Positions 34,173 through 46,126 of a stretch of 64,000 nucleotides of DNA are shown here, in pieces. Location: assembly GCA_016508695.1 (NCBI GenBank), contig VNKQ01000004.1, forward strand, positions 496,001 to 560,000, written 5' to 3'. This DNA is from Hyphodiscus hymeniophilus (taxonomy: Eukaryota > Ascomycota > Leotiomycetes > Helotiales > Hyphodiscaceae). Positions within the stretch are counted from its first letter, which is position 1. Each line of letters opens with the position of its first letter. The position numbers and the translations under genes are program-made. Under the pieces are notes generated by a model. That model searched no databases, was not told the origin of the DNA, and saw nothing but the letters and a program-made list of their open reading frames with translations.

Positions 34173-34840
34173 AGAGGCTGGCGATGATGGGTGAAAATAT
34201 TGTACTTAGTTCCCCGGCTTTGAATCGACAACTCGGTTGGCGGAGTGTAGACATGCAGACCTTTGAGGCTCAGGGGGTAAGAGCACGTGACAGCTGAATG
34301 ATCATACACTGAACACAATTTTGCTTGAGGAAGCAAGTGGAGAGACCTGGGAGAATGATTTTCTCTTTTGTGTGGAAATACATTTTCGAACAACTATCTT
34401 AACTTGCTGAGAATGAAAAACAACCAGTTCCACGTGACTACTCTCATTCCGAGACCGCTCTAGCTCAGCAGTCGTGGCTTGGAATGAGGCTGTCGTGCGA
34501 TGTCTTGAAGTATTGGCATCACAACAAAATGCTGCAATACTTACGAAACGCCCTCAGCATATTACAGTGTATCCCGTCGGTCAAGATCAAAACAGGCATA
34601 TAAACCTGCCCATGGAGACGCAGAGACGAAGATGAAAAGTCGAATATCAAATGGCGGTCAAAATGGACTTCATTGACGACATAACATCACGAATCAGTTT
34701 TAAGAAGAAGAAGACCTCTCCACGCCGTTGAGACCAGCGCGGAGGATATTTGCCTCATCGGCATATATAATATCTCCAGTCAAAGCCATTGTCGAGGCAC
34801 ATCCGAATCCTTCTCGCTCGATCAATCTCAGTACCCCGGA
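34173..34840. other. Intergenic region between converging genes
   Basis: About 670 bp of 3' flanks. Nothing beyond short shadow frames is visible. Confidence 0.4.
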
Positions 34841-36407
34841 TTACGCAGTATTGTTCGCCGACAAAGAGCTCTGGTTGCCACTGAGGTTTCCTAAGAAGGT
34901 TACGAGGACAGCTGCGTACCTGCTCGAACTTTAGCTATAAGAGAGGAAGGCGGACTTGCAGAACTCACGCTGCTACGGCCATGAAAATTTCAGGCGTCTT
35001 AGCATCGGTGACTGTACTCATCACGAGTCCGAACAACATCACGAACACGAGGACCACCATGGCCATTTGGACTCGGCTCAGTGGGAGGAGAAACAATAAG
35101 AATACCGGAACGAGGACCATGCCAGCTGATAGCGGTACGACCACAATCCTGTAGGCGATGCGAAGCTTGTGCGCGGAATACCTATCTATGATTCTATCAC
35201 CGGGTTTCCTCGTCTGACGTTCACTTCTAAGGAGCCACTGTGCGACTGTATTAGCCCTCTGGAGTCAGTTTCGAAGGCGAAACATACGGTGAAAGGGGAG
35301 CTTGGATATTTAGTAAGATGTGAACGGATTCGTTCCTCGAGAGAATTGCTTATTTCGGGGCTATGATGCAGTCCGGGACCCCCAATTCCAGAAACGAAGT
35401 CGTTTTTATAGAGAATGAAATCTTGATACTCTGCAGGAGAGAGTTCTTTCTTGGCATCCGCCCAGTTGAAGAAGGATCGATAGGTTCGGCTTGACGGACG
35501 GCCAAGTCCTTGAATCTGGGCGTGTTTCAGAAGAAACGTATCTATTATCTCTTAACTTTTTTTGCTCCACGAATTCAATGTGGGTGAAGTCGCACCGTAC
35601 TTGTTGAGCTTCTCTTGCATAAGTTCAAACATATGCCTTTGCCGAGGGTCGTCTACATCCTCGTCATACTCTGTGTTGGAAAGCCGGAACCACATCTTCG
35701 GATCCGCATCGTCCTCTTTGTCCAATTTGTCCCAAGCTTTCGCAATCTGTGTTATCTCTACCCCCATTTGCAGCAGGACTCGAGCATGAGGTCGTCTGAA
35801 GCTCCGGTACATCATCATTTCGTCGTGAGAACTCTGTAGAGCGGCTAGCCGTGGGAACCCTCGTGGGAAGTCATTCACTGATTGCGCCGGTTTATTAGCT
35901 TTCTCCATTACCTTCAAAGGTGTCAGACGTTACTACACACCATCCTCATGTTTGACTTCTAGGCGGTCACCCTTGTGCTCACTGTCTTCAATTTTCTCCT
36001 TGTCTGAGCGCGTTAGTATGACGCTTGCGCATATTCGTTGTTTCATTGCCTGAATCCAGGATACTTGGCATGAAGCCTCTGCCAATCATCAGTATTCTAC
36101 ATACGATCTTCTAAGAGCGACGGCTTGTCTTAGCACCTTGCGTCTGCTCCGAGCCCTCGCTAGATGTTGGAGTCAGCTCGATCCTCGACGCCTTCAAGCT
36201 CTCTGCGCTTTCTTCCGCATTCCCGGAATACTGGAGTCTTGGGAGCCGCTTTCTGATCTCAGAGGTATGCATGGCTCTCAGGACTCGTTCGGGAATCGTT
36301 GGGGATTTCTCGTTTCTGTTCTTGCCTGCATTGTCAGTGTTATGAGGCTCAAGGACCGCTGGAATATCCCCGCTGCGAGCAGCCTCGAGGTCGTCTGTAA
36401 CGACCAT
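34841..36407 (-). CDS. DUF6594 membrane protein, copy 1
   Basis: Six exons in phase: 36407-36137, 36003-35941, 35898-35596, 35541-35288, 35237-34969 and 34919-34841, giving 412 residues. The first 110 or so residues are polar and likely disordered. The DUF6594 core starts at NDFPRGFPRLAALQSS and continues with MYRSFRRPHARVLLQM, WDKLDKEDDADPKMWFRLS and RPSSRTYRSFFNWADA. The C-terminus has two long hydrophobic helices (VVVPLSAGMVLVPVFLLFLL and VQMAMVVLVFVMLFGLVM) and a third after the last intron (YAAVLVTFLGN). DUF6594 proteins are fungal, membrane-anchored at the C-terminus and of unknown function. The first two exon junctions (the 133-nt and 42-nt introns) are the least certain part. Confidence 0.8.
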
Positions 36408-37214
36408 GATGGACTATTTGACTCTCTGCTGTAATAGCACAAGACTACATCATGGTATATCTCTCTCTGCGTAAGTATATCGCGGCCTAACACTTGAGGC
36501 TGGCGATCCCATACCCGACGTGGCACGGCGACTTTGACATTTATGGCTGCCACCCCTTACAAACAACCGAACTAATGAGAGAACGTACAATGTATTAGCT
36601 TCCTTGCACTGCAGCTTAAAGACGAGGCTACGATATAGTCGATTTTTAGAGAGGAGAGGTCATCTGTGTTGATTTCAGGGTCAGTTTCGCTGGTGGAGAC
36701 GGCCAAACTAGCGGTGTTTTTGGGTGAAGCAGAAGGGAAAAGACCCCGGAGGACACAGCTGGGGAAGGTCATCTTATATGTTCAGCACAGGCTGGAATGC
36801 TGCATGGTTTTACTGCGAAGCTTTCTATTGGCCGAAAGCTCAAAGTTCAAGCTCTGAGGAGGGGATGCTGTTCTCAAAGGGGTGGCTTTCGGCTTTGTCA
36901 AAGATGTAGAGATGCGGCAATTTTACATGTTTACTGATTATTCGTAGCCTTCTATTATACTCTATAGAAATGTACCGCTTTTGAAAACCTGTGCAAATGC
37001 CCAATCCAACTTTAGAAACTTGATCAAATCCTCGACGAGATGAGACGTTGAACTCCGAACCCCGTCCACAGTGCGAAAGGATCCTTTCTGATTCGAAACT
37101 ACCTCAGATCCCGAGTCTGGAAGCAGACCAAAAGCCTTGGTGGGCCTGCCGCCGCCAGCACAGCGAACTTCTTGGGACTCTAGTATTATTAACCATGTCT
37201 GTTCAGAATCCCCA
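36408..37214. other. Intergenic region upstream of DUF6594 copy 1
   Basis: A 66-codon minus frame (36572-36772) with a Ser/Thr-rich sequence could be a non-annotated 5' exon of DUF6594 copy 1, but I found no phase-consistent splice. Otherwise empty. Confidence 0.35.
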
Positions 37215-37668
37215 TCATCTTTGAGGGTTAAGATCCGTAGTGGGCGCTTTGGATTCAGATTCGGGACTAGTAGCCGTATGGGTACCGGAGCTGGTACTGG
37301 AATTGGTGTTGGGATTGGCTGTTCCATCTTCTGCGCCATTCGATTTTACCTCATTGGAGTTAGACTGGTCTATGAAGGCTTTTGCAGCTATCCGTGCAGC
37401 TGCTACTCTCTGCGAGGCGGTAGTGACAACTCGCCACTGCAATCCCGTCAGCTTGTTGATTCGTGGAGCAAACCTGCAAACTCACGGGTCCCGATTCTCC
37501 ATCCCGAATGTCCATTGGCACAGCTCTATCTGTTCGCTTGCCAAACCTTGTCGATTTAGATAATAGCAGAACTGTTCAACGTGTGTGTTTTGTCGATTCG
37601 GAAGATATTTCTCAAACTTGCTTCAGCATACTCGAGATCCCGGAGTAAGCTGCAGAATGATCGATATA
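37215..37668 (-). CDS. Partly resolved hypothetical gene, 3' exons
   Basis: Three exons join in phase: 37668-37581, 37525-37486 and 37436-37215, ending at TGA. They read SLLRDLEYAEASLRNIFRID, then a short linker, WRVVTTASQRVAAARIAAKA, and a Ser/Thr/Asn/Glu-rich tail. The introns are 55 and 49 nt with good donors and acceptors, which is why I accept it as coding. A further exon ending at 37732 (FRPRDRERGSFCFGK before the junction) is plausible, but the start could not be found. The amphipathic Ala/Arg helix suggests a soluble coiled protein. No family recognised. Confidence 0.4.
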
Positions 37669-37829
37669 CTGTCTAGGGAGGGTTGTCAGTCTGGCTTTGC
37701 CTTTAGTTTTGGATTTCTAGGGCTGGCAGACCTTTACCGAAGCAGAACGATCCACGCTCCCGGTCTCGAGGTCGAAAGATTTGTGCGATTTGACGGTTTC
37801 GGTGTGCAACGTCGTTTGGTCTTAACGAG

Positions 37830-40800
37830 ATAATAAATAGTAGGGCAGATATAAATCAGAACAGTCCCATTGTTGTAGGTATGAGGACGCAAAGCGTGAG
37901 AGCGTAGGAACAGAGCCTCGAGGCTGCGGGGAATAATGCAACTGGGCATAACCAGAGGGCGATGGGTAGTGAGACAGCCCAGAAAAAAATTCTGTACTCA
38001 ACCTAACCTAGTTGCGGAGAAAGACTACATCAAAGCGTGATTGGCCATGCTTGAGACGGTACAGCTAAGCAGACGCATGTCTACGTTCGCAGAGACGGAT
38101 AGGGGGTCGAAAACATCGTGTGTGCATAAACAGAGCAGCGTATGGGATTGGTTGCCTGGGCGAACTGAGCCCACACACAATGCAAACAGTCTAGTCAGAC
38201 TTCTTGTATAGATCAGTGACTCGTCGGAATACTCACCGTAGTTCGGCCCGGTGCGAAAGAACATATCGAAGGAGCTCTGGGCCTGAGAAAGGTCCTCGCA
38301 GAAACAAGGCAAAACAACGCGTCGCGCTCTCAAGTCACCATCTTTCGACCAGGGACATGGATATCAAGCCGAACAGAAACTTCCGACTGTCGGACGGTAT
38401 GAAGTATGCTCAGGATACTTACTCCCTTATGCCAACTAGGAAGTTCAAGATATTTCGCAGCTCGTTTTGATAGCTCGCCGTATCTTTCGTCGCATCTGGT
38501 GAATGTAGTTCACTGACTGGGGATCACTTGTTGTGCAGGCACGGCTGGAGTGGAGCACTGGAGGCGGTCCATGTTGAGCCGCTTCATGCCCATTCCCCAC
38601 CTTCCATAAGACGGGGGACTCGCACACAGCTTCCAAGAAAACCTTTCAGTTCTCTCAAATACAATGTGTATCGCTCATTGGCCTTTTGTTGACTCCTCGT
38701 CATTATTCCAAAGCTCTTGAATTCTCATGCCTGCATTAATCTTTCCTTGGTCACACAAGAGTTCCCGAACCTTTTTTCTTTATTGCAAATGCAGTGTCTG
38801 TCTTTTGCGTCACGCACTCGACCGCACTATGTGCCCGCATTTGACAAAGCCAATCGTCGAATCGGGGAAGTCCCTCCAAAGCACAGATTTGATGCAAGGC
38901 AAGAGCAACGATCTGCCGCAGAACCAGATGATATGGACCATATACATGCGCATTAACAATAACACGACGAATAATCTCATTGCAAAGAATTTTTTCTAAT
39001 TTGTTTCAAGCACACTGCGGTATTCCGTAAAATGAGTGGTACAAATCCTCGACAAGCGATCCACTGGATTGGTGCTCTTGAATTGTACCCCTATCACAAA
39101 ATACAAGGGTTGTTGTTGGTGAAAGTCACGCACTTGCGCAATAATTGAGCACCGTGCATCCACTCAAGCATGATTTGCATAGGTGCTTGCATGTTTGGCT
39201 AGACCGCTTGGCCTGCAGCTATGCTAAGGCACGGTCCGGGACGAATCGATGCATTTGGAATCCAAAGCCCGATCTTTGCGGGTCTCGTTGTCGCAATCAA
39301 ATAATCTCGATCCAACAATCAAGAACAAGCGTGAAAGCAAATGAATACAGATATATTGACGACGTTGCAAGAAAAAGATCCAGCGTCGAGCCCATAGCAT
39401 GTATCGTTTTCGATATAAAAGTGACTGGATTTGTCTTGGTGTTGTCGCGTTGAATCTATTTGTCAACAAATAGTACTGATTTGCCAACCAAGAAGACACC
39501 AGTTCTAGGTGGGACGTTGTTGGAAAGTGGATTGTTGGATTGTTATAACAAAGACCTGACTTGATAGAAGGGGCTCGAGGCCTCTCTTATATCCCTCGGA
39601 TTTATTTGTGTGTGTTCAGGCGGTAAACGAAAATCCACACTGCATACCACACCATAGACTGGTGTGCCAGAGCACGCCAATGGGCGCTTTGTGACATGGC
39701 AGCACTAATGTTGGAGCATATTTGGGTAAATCCCCTCGTTACCATTTATCCAGACATAACTTCCGGATCCCGACATCGTTTTCCATTCATGATGATGTTC
39801 ACGGCGTTGTTCGTGGAATATTGGTCAATCGACTATTTCTGGACTCTGGAGTGCAGAGTGAGGATGTGATAGCTGCCGCGAGTCCGTGGCATTAATCATC
39901 CAGTCTCATCTCGGAAGTCCTTCGAACCAATACTCTCTCACCCGTTTATGCATGCAACGCTGAAGATGGAAGGAGAAGATGCCATTACCCTATACTTTTA
40001 TTAGCGTATTTGCGATACCGACGCGATGAACCGAAGCTCAATAACTGACTTTGGAGAGAGTTGAATAGTCTCACAGAGTAAGTTTCAGAGGTAGGATGTC
40101 GACGCCATGATCGATCGAAGCTACAAGCGGCGATATCTGACGCGCAACTACCCAGTCCCCAAAGTCATGACTCTCATATCTTTCCAGTCGACAACGAGTG
40201 ATCAATAAGTATCTCAGACAGCGAATTGGAGTGCTGATCTTAGTCGTAACTTCATAGCCGTCGATTCCCCGAAATTTCATCTGCGTAAGCCTTGCTCATC
40301 AGGCCAAGCCTCATACGACCAGGGGGTACAAAGTCAACATTACCAGGTCTGAAAAGTCCTCCTGATTCATTGGAAGAGGGAATTATTAGTTTACATGCTT
40401 GAACTCAACCGCAGAGCGAGGGGATGCTCGGAAGCCCGATCAGATGATTCGGATCGAGGCTGGTCAGCGATGATTGCTAACCTATTACACTCGAAACTTT
40501 TGTCGGCTCAACACACTGCTCATCTTAGAAACACAATCGAATCCAACTATCCGAGGCAATCGAGCATCCGTAAGCCTATTGAACCAGCTAATAGAGACTT
40601 TTTCAGGTTGCGGCAGTGTACAAGGTCTTCCACGAATAGGAGCGAGTCGCATCTAAGGGGGAAAAATTCGGAAAAGTATCTACCCACCGTCGAAAACCGA
40701 ATCCGAACGACTGTAGATACAAGAAGATCTTGCGGAACGGAATTTTGCATTTGTGAGATCCTACGACCTGCTCTTATCAAGTGAGTCGCATAGTATTGCC

Positions 40801-43519
40801 ATTGTCAACGACCTCGTCATCGACCGAACTCGACTTGCCGCGATGCTGGCGTTGAATCAAACAAAGCCTTGCCGGGGAAGAATGCACGACCTTCAAAGCT
40901 TCAATTCTTAAAATACATACAGTGGCCCTCTGGAGATCTCGTGATCGAACCTTGAGACTCTGATCTCTCCCGGCGGACTCGCACGGCATTTTTGTTCGAA
41001 CCTAAGCTGCAGCTCCTAGCTCTTGGTCTAGAAGACCAGCCAGTTAGTGATGCTCCTTCAGCAGAAAGCCTGTGAAGATTCAGCTAACGGCGCCTTTCAA
41101 GATATGTCGAAGCATACTAGATCGCAAGATTGACGGATAAATTCTGCCTCTTCCTCTGCCTGAATGGCGGAAGCCAATCGAATCCAATAATGGGTGAACA
41201 CATGAGGGACATACATAATATCAGACCAAACAATGGACCCCCATATTGGTGGGAGGGTTGACTGGTGCAGAAGCGGGCTGTTGAGTCCAAGAGAAGAATC
41301 TTTCGGACGATTAAACTTGCCATGAACACCCTACGGTATATTATCGATGGACGAGCCCGCTCTTCGATACTACTGAGGTAAGTATCAAGAGGTCAGAAAA
41401 TGTCATATCTCTATAGTTGGAATATGATGTCATGCATAGGTCATTGAAAGTCGTTGCAACGGTGTCTTTGAATGCCATACTTTGGGCTTGAGGATTATCT
41501 TGAACTAAAGCACCAGCAACTTGCAGACTCTAGCAACAAGGTCAAAGTTTCAATATGGTTCGGATCTATGAAAAGAACATTTGGGTTTTCTCATATGCTC
41601 GGAATACTTGGATTGAGAGTTCGTTGTCAATTGAGTCCATACCCCTGAACCGCATGAACTAAGTTTTGAGTCCTATTTTGCCTTCTTATCCAGCAAGATA
41701 GAACTTTGAAAATACGATAGCCTACTTCTGAGGTGCTATAAACTCATCAAAGGCTGGCATAGTTCTGCCAAGCTCAAAATGAAGTTCCAGCGAGCCCGCA
41801 AGGCTGAACATTACTCAATGTATTGCCACGTTCCCGACGTTACACCAAATAAAGCACTTCAAAATCTGATGTTGAAATAAGATCCGCTACAGACACTCGA
41901 CGCGCTTGCGTTGTCTGATCAACAAGATGTGGCGTGCATCTGGGCACGGGGAACAGTGGGACACATACAAGCAGGGCGAGAGAGCTGGTCAGAGCTCACA
42001 GTCCCTGTGTGGTTTTCTCCCATGCTACCGGATGCTTGGGTAGCGTAATACGGGCTAGGCAAAAACAAACAGAGCGTAGCTATATATTGTGCCTCTCCAA
42101 GTGCCGAAGTGCATAATTGCAAGCCATCATTGCCGAAAGCGGAACCCATGGAGGCCAACCTTGTTAGTCCGTCAGAGTTTGATTGCCTGCCGGGAAGTCG
42201 GTGAAGCAGAGGCTGTCTAAGACTTTCTCACTTCCTGGTGCAAAGGCTTCTGGAATCGTGTGTTGTGAGCTAACCATACACTGTGGTTGAAGTGAGATCT
42301 GGCGACTGCCCCATGTCTCCAATATCGTTCGATAGCTCAGGTCTGTAAGAATAAACATATGAAAGAAAGGAACTCTCCATATATGAAAGCATTGGTTGTC
42401 AAAGAATCGTCAAAAAGGTCTTTTCCCATGGTGCACTGCCCACCAGGAAGGCAGATACGAAAGGCGGAGGACTAGGCGTCCACTTCAATCGGTTCAAGCT
42501 CATGAATTGCGAACCACCATCTCTTCAAGTGCCGCTCCAGCCAGTGCAGCCACAGCCTTCGGAGAATGAGAATCGAAGCATGTCATTCTTGTTGATATTG
42601 GTCCTCCAGCTCGGGCTCTGATCAAATTCCGTACCCGTCGCCAGCCAACTCCTATGTACCATTCCAAATATGTATAGCAGTGCGGGGAGTATTCGCCTGT
42701 CGCAACGAGAAAATTCTGGGTGAGTCTTGTAGCTTAAGGTGTTGAGTATTTCGGAGGGAAGAAGGTTTGATCTTCTGCCTGACTTCAACATGGTCTGAGA
42801 ATGTGTTTGGAGGAATGCTTTGCATATCGAAAGGCTGGCCATTTGCTCATGACTGTGCTTTACGGCTTAGAATCCAATTCGGGGCCATTTTGACGCGCTT
42901 CTCCTTATTCAGGCTATTTTCCGTAGTAATCTGAAGCAGGCTTCGCCCTCGTTTGGCTTGATTTCAAAGAACTTCGGCGTTGGATAGTATCAACACTGGC
43001 TGGAAATTGTAAACCAAATCAGGTCGGACAGCAAAGAAGACCATCGTCAAAAGCTTAAGTAGATTCTGCTCAGAAGATCTATGTATTGAAATAAGATCTC
43101 CATGGCGGCCAAAGATTGGATATATGCTGCACGTGACCCCTCCAGCTCCGATTCAGGCAAGTCCTGCCACACGGACCCCTTCGCGTTCCTTTGCCCATGA
43201 GGCTCAGTGTCTTTGTTCCTCCTCCATCAAAGTCCTATAGTTACACTGTTGACTTCAAGACCTCCATCTAAGACACTTTACCCGTCCGCCAACGGAGCTG
43301 AACAATAGATTAGGCCTAGAGACGATGAAATTCTTACATTATTCTGTTCGCAAAGACGAACCCGAAGGGCGGTCACAGACGCCGTCGATGACTGAAATCA
43401 AATTCGAACTATTTCAGCATAAAGAAGCACTTTTCGAACACCCTTCGCAACCGCCCCGCTCCATACTACTTTGGTCCTCCTCTTTAGGCTCTGCTAGCCT
43501 TTATCCAAACTCGGCAAAC
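37830..43519. other. Gene-poor 5.7-kb region
   Basis: No reliable gene model. Minus-strand fragments near 38025-38333 (including SSFDMFFRTGPNYG before a GTGAGT donor) hint at an exon, possibly of the gene ending at 37215. All other frames are short and without motifs. No tandem repeats stand out. Confidence 0.45.
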
Positions 43520-45100
43520 TCACTTTCCATAACTACCCTGAGACACATTCTGAAGGAAAACAATCACCAGAGCAGAGTACCTATTTGACCTCAGCATCGA
43601 GCCTCATACCTGTGAGGAGAGATGAACATACGCGGCGCTTCCAAACATAATGTCCTGAATCCTCGCGCCAGTGATCCCAGCCACCGAAACTGTGAACAGA
43701 AGGACGAAGATGATGGCTACGGTTAACATAAGACCCCTACTCATCTCTTGTAGGAACAAAAGAACCACTGGGACGGCGATGCCCCCTACAGTCAGCAGTA
43801 CCACAAGAGTGTTACCGAGGATGGTGAGACGCCCGGGATTGTACAAGTGAGTATAACTGTCACCAGTCTTCCTTAACTCGCGATCCGTCCGAAGGTATAG
43901 ATACTATGACAGGACTCAGCACACCAATACAACTCATTATCCGAGACTTGGATATAGTCTGAGCTTGTTATCTGAAAACCAAACAAACCTTTGCGAGTTT
44001 CCTCACAGTTGGCCATGTATCAAGCAAGGCTTCTATGCGATCCTCAAAGTAACGTTCGTTCCCAGGGCGCTTTCTTAGAGACACCAAATCCTCGGGATGG
44101 AAGATGAAGTCATACTTCCCAGTGCCAAGTGGCTTGTTATTCAAAATCCACGAAAGAAGTTGTCTGTGGTCTCGCTCTGAAGTCTCTTCGAGTACGCGAA
44201 CTTGATTGAATCTTAGCAAGAGGTCGGCTACAAGTACTGTCAGCATCTCTCCCATTTTGTTTGGCAATAGGAGGAACTTTGTTTACTATATCCCATGTAT
44301 TGCGATTTTGTATCTTGTATTAACGAGTGTTGTGCACCATCACAATCGTAATCCTCGTAACCTCGGAGCCTCCACTGCTTTGTGTCATGCGTTGCGTCTG
44401 CGCGGTCGAGCTCGTAGAGCTTTCTCTCCAATTCAGTAAGGTCTTTCTGGGCATGGAGGAGTAATCGAATACCCAACGTTCGGAATCTGCGAAAGATCGT
44501 GAACACATCGTCGCAGCTCATCTGCGCTGCCAGTTGAGGCCAGCCCTCTGGAAATTCATCAACTAAAAATCCGAATTAGCTACGCTAATTGCAAGGGCTC
44601 GATGTCTTCAATTCGCCTTTTTCATATTTGAATACGGGCTGTTCAGGCCGAGTTTCGTTTGCTTGCGTTTCCTCGGCAGTTGGGCGAGAAGAAAAGGGGT
44701 GATGTGCAAATCCGGCAATCTTTTGCCTGATGTCGTCGGCCAACAACCTCAAGCGAGAAGCTTCTGCAACGATCAGCAGAGCCAACACCTATTGTCCAAG
44801 TACTCTACTAGGGGACAACAACATACCATGGGTGCTGTCTTCAGTTCTGCTAGAGCTTGGCGTCAAGTTCGGACTCAAGTCGGATGGAGTCTCGGCATTG
44901 TCTCCCTCAGTCGTCCCAGCAAGCCTTCTGTTTCTCAACTCGAATGCCTCCATACCGCTACGAAGACCCGCAATCGGTCTCGGTGAGGCTTGCTCTATAT
45001 CATGGTTAGGCTGGTAAGCACTTTCTGGGTGCTGAATGAGCCGAAGAAAGAGAGTTTTAACAACGCCAATACTCTGCGGCGTAGATGAAGTCATGGCCAT
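43520..45100 (-). CDS. DUF6594 membrane protein, copy 2
   Basis: Five exons: 45100-44827, 44562-44287, 44236-43989, 43903-43632 and 43580-43520, 376 residues. The DUF6594 core reads FPEGWPQLAAQMSCDDVFTI, FRRFRTLGIRLLLHAQKDLT, LERKLYELDRADATHDTKQW, then the LLSWILNNKPLG and DFIFHPEDLVSL blocks. Two hydrophobic helices (LVVLLTVGGIAVPVVLLFLQ and LMLTVAIIFVLLFTVSV) and a final short one (YSALVIVFLQN) place the C-terminus in a membrane. The last intron falls at the same place (an AA|Y codon) as in copy 1. Intron 1 is 264 nt and contains an optional exon with an in-frame stop (44763-44585). Intron 2 is 50 nt and its exact acceptor is uncertain by 12 nt. Confidence 0.8.
44585..44763 (-). other. Possible stop-containing cassette exon in DUF6594 copy 2
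   Basis: Within intron 1, an acceptor (GTTGCAG) at 44764 opens a frame in the correct phase. It reads 59 residues (SRLRLLADDIRQKIAG, then polar sequence) to a TAG at 44587-44585, with no donor before the stop. The acceptor at 44563 uses the same phase and restores the DUF6594 core. Inclusion of this segment would truncate the protein before its core. Confidence 0.4.
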
Positions 45101-45843
45101 CGTTGTCGACAGCGTGGAGCCTCGATACACTCGCAACAGACTCCACCATCATCCATACCACGCTTCAGAATCGGCCTGCTTTGGAGCCTGAAAAATCAAG
45201 GCTATCACGCTTGAACAGGTCACACGAAGGGGGTCGACGGTTCGGTGCCATCCACACCACCACTACGAGACGAGCGAATCAACAACAAACAAGCTTACAC
45301 CTTCTATTTTAACTATGCCTTCCTGCAAGGCTGTAGATCCTAGATTTAGCAACGATTCTGCAGCAAATTTGGTCTACTAAGGACGGGTTTGCGACGACGG
45401 GGTGAGGATTTAGATATGAAAGGTGGGCAAATGTTAAGCCGTTCACGTGCTCTAAGGCTCAGAGAACTTGGAAAGGTGGGAGAGGCTCTGTACTTATACT
45501 TGAGTCTCCCAATACCCTGCCCTGGCTCTACCTGTTGTGAACGTTCATTCGTCGGATCTCGAGACTGGCAGATTTAATGAGAAATCAAGTGGGCCGTTGT
45601 ACACAGTTTTTAGACAGGTTCAGAGTGCCAATCTGAGTTTATTTATACCCCAAAAGAGTCCAAATTTGTTGTAACTACTTTAAATCACTTTTACACGCCA
45701 TTTTTACCCCGATTTTGACGCCCTTACTTACCAGCTTGTATCCCCGATGCTGACCAAAATCCTCCAGCAAGCACCAACTCCCAAAACATCCCGTGATATC
45801 AGGCTCATATGATACTAGAGACGCATATACATGCTCCAAGAGG
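45101..45843. other. Intergenic region
   Basis: Promoter side of DUF6594 copy 2 and 3' flank of the small proline-rich gene. No gene model. Confidence 0.4.
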
Positions 45844-46126
45844 CTACTTAAGCACCATGTACATTGTCTTCTTCCCAATGATGATATTCCTGGCCTCTAA
45901 AGCTTCAGGTGGCGGCGGAGGTGGAGGCGGAGGCCGAGGAGGAAACGGATCCTGCTGGGTGATAAGTCTTGATACAAGCGTTGACGTTCTGACAATATCT
46001 CTCCAAACATAAACTCACTGGTTTGTAAGGCCCAGGCTCGCATAAACCACCGTAATCCCAGGTATTGCGTATCTCGTGGATGTGAGATTCACTAGAAGTG
46101 TTCGCAGATAGATTCGGGACCGCCAT
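45844..46126 (-). CDS. Small proline-rich hypothetical protein
   Basis: Two exons, 46126-46019 and 45954-45844, joined in phase 0 by a 64-nt intron with GTGAGT and CACCCAG ends, give 72 residues. The product reads from MAVPNLSANTSS through NTWDYGGLCEPGPYKP into a proline run (PPRPPPPPPPPP, encoded by a purine-rich GGTGGC-type repeat) and ends ARNIIIGKKTMYMVLK. The upstream frame stays open past 46126 without another ATG, so an extra 5' exon is possible. The sharp boundaries and the conserved-looking C-terminal block favour a real gene. Proline runs commonly bind SH3/WW/profilin partners; no family recognised. Confidence 0.5.

Noticed and set aside
40915..40990. tRNA-like GGTTCGATC on the minus strand
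   Set aside because: No cloverleaf can be folded around it.
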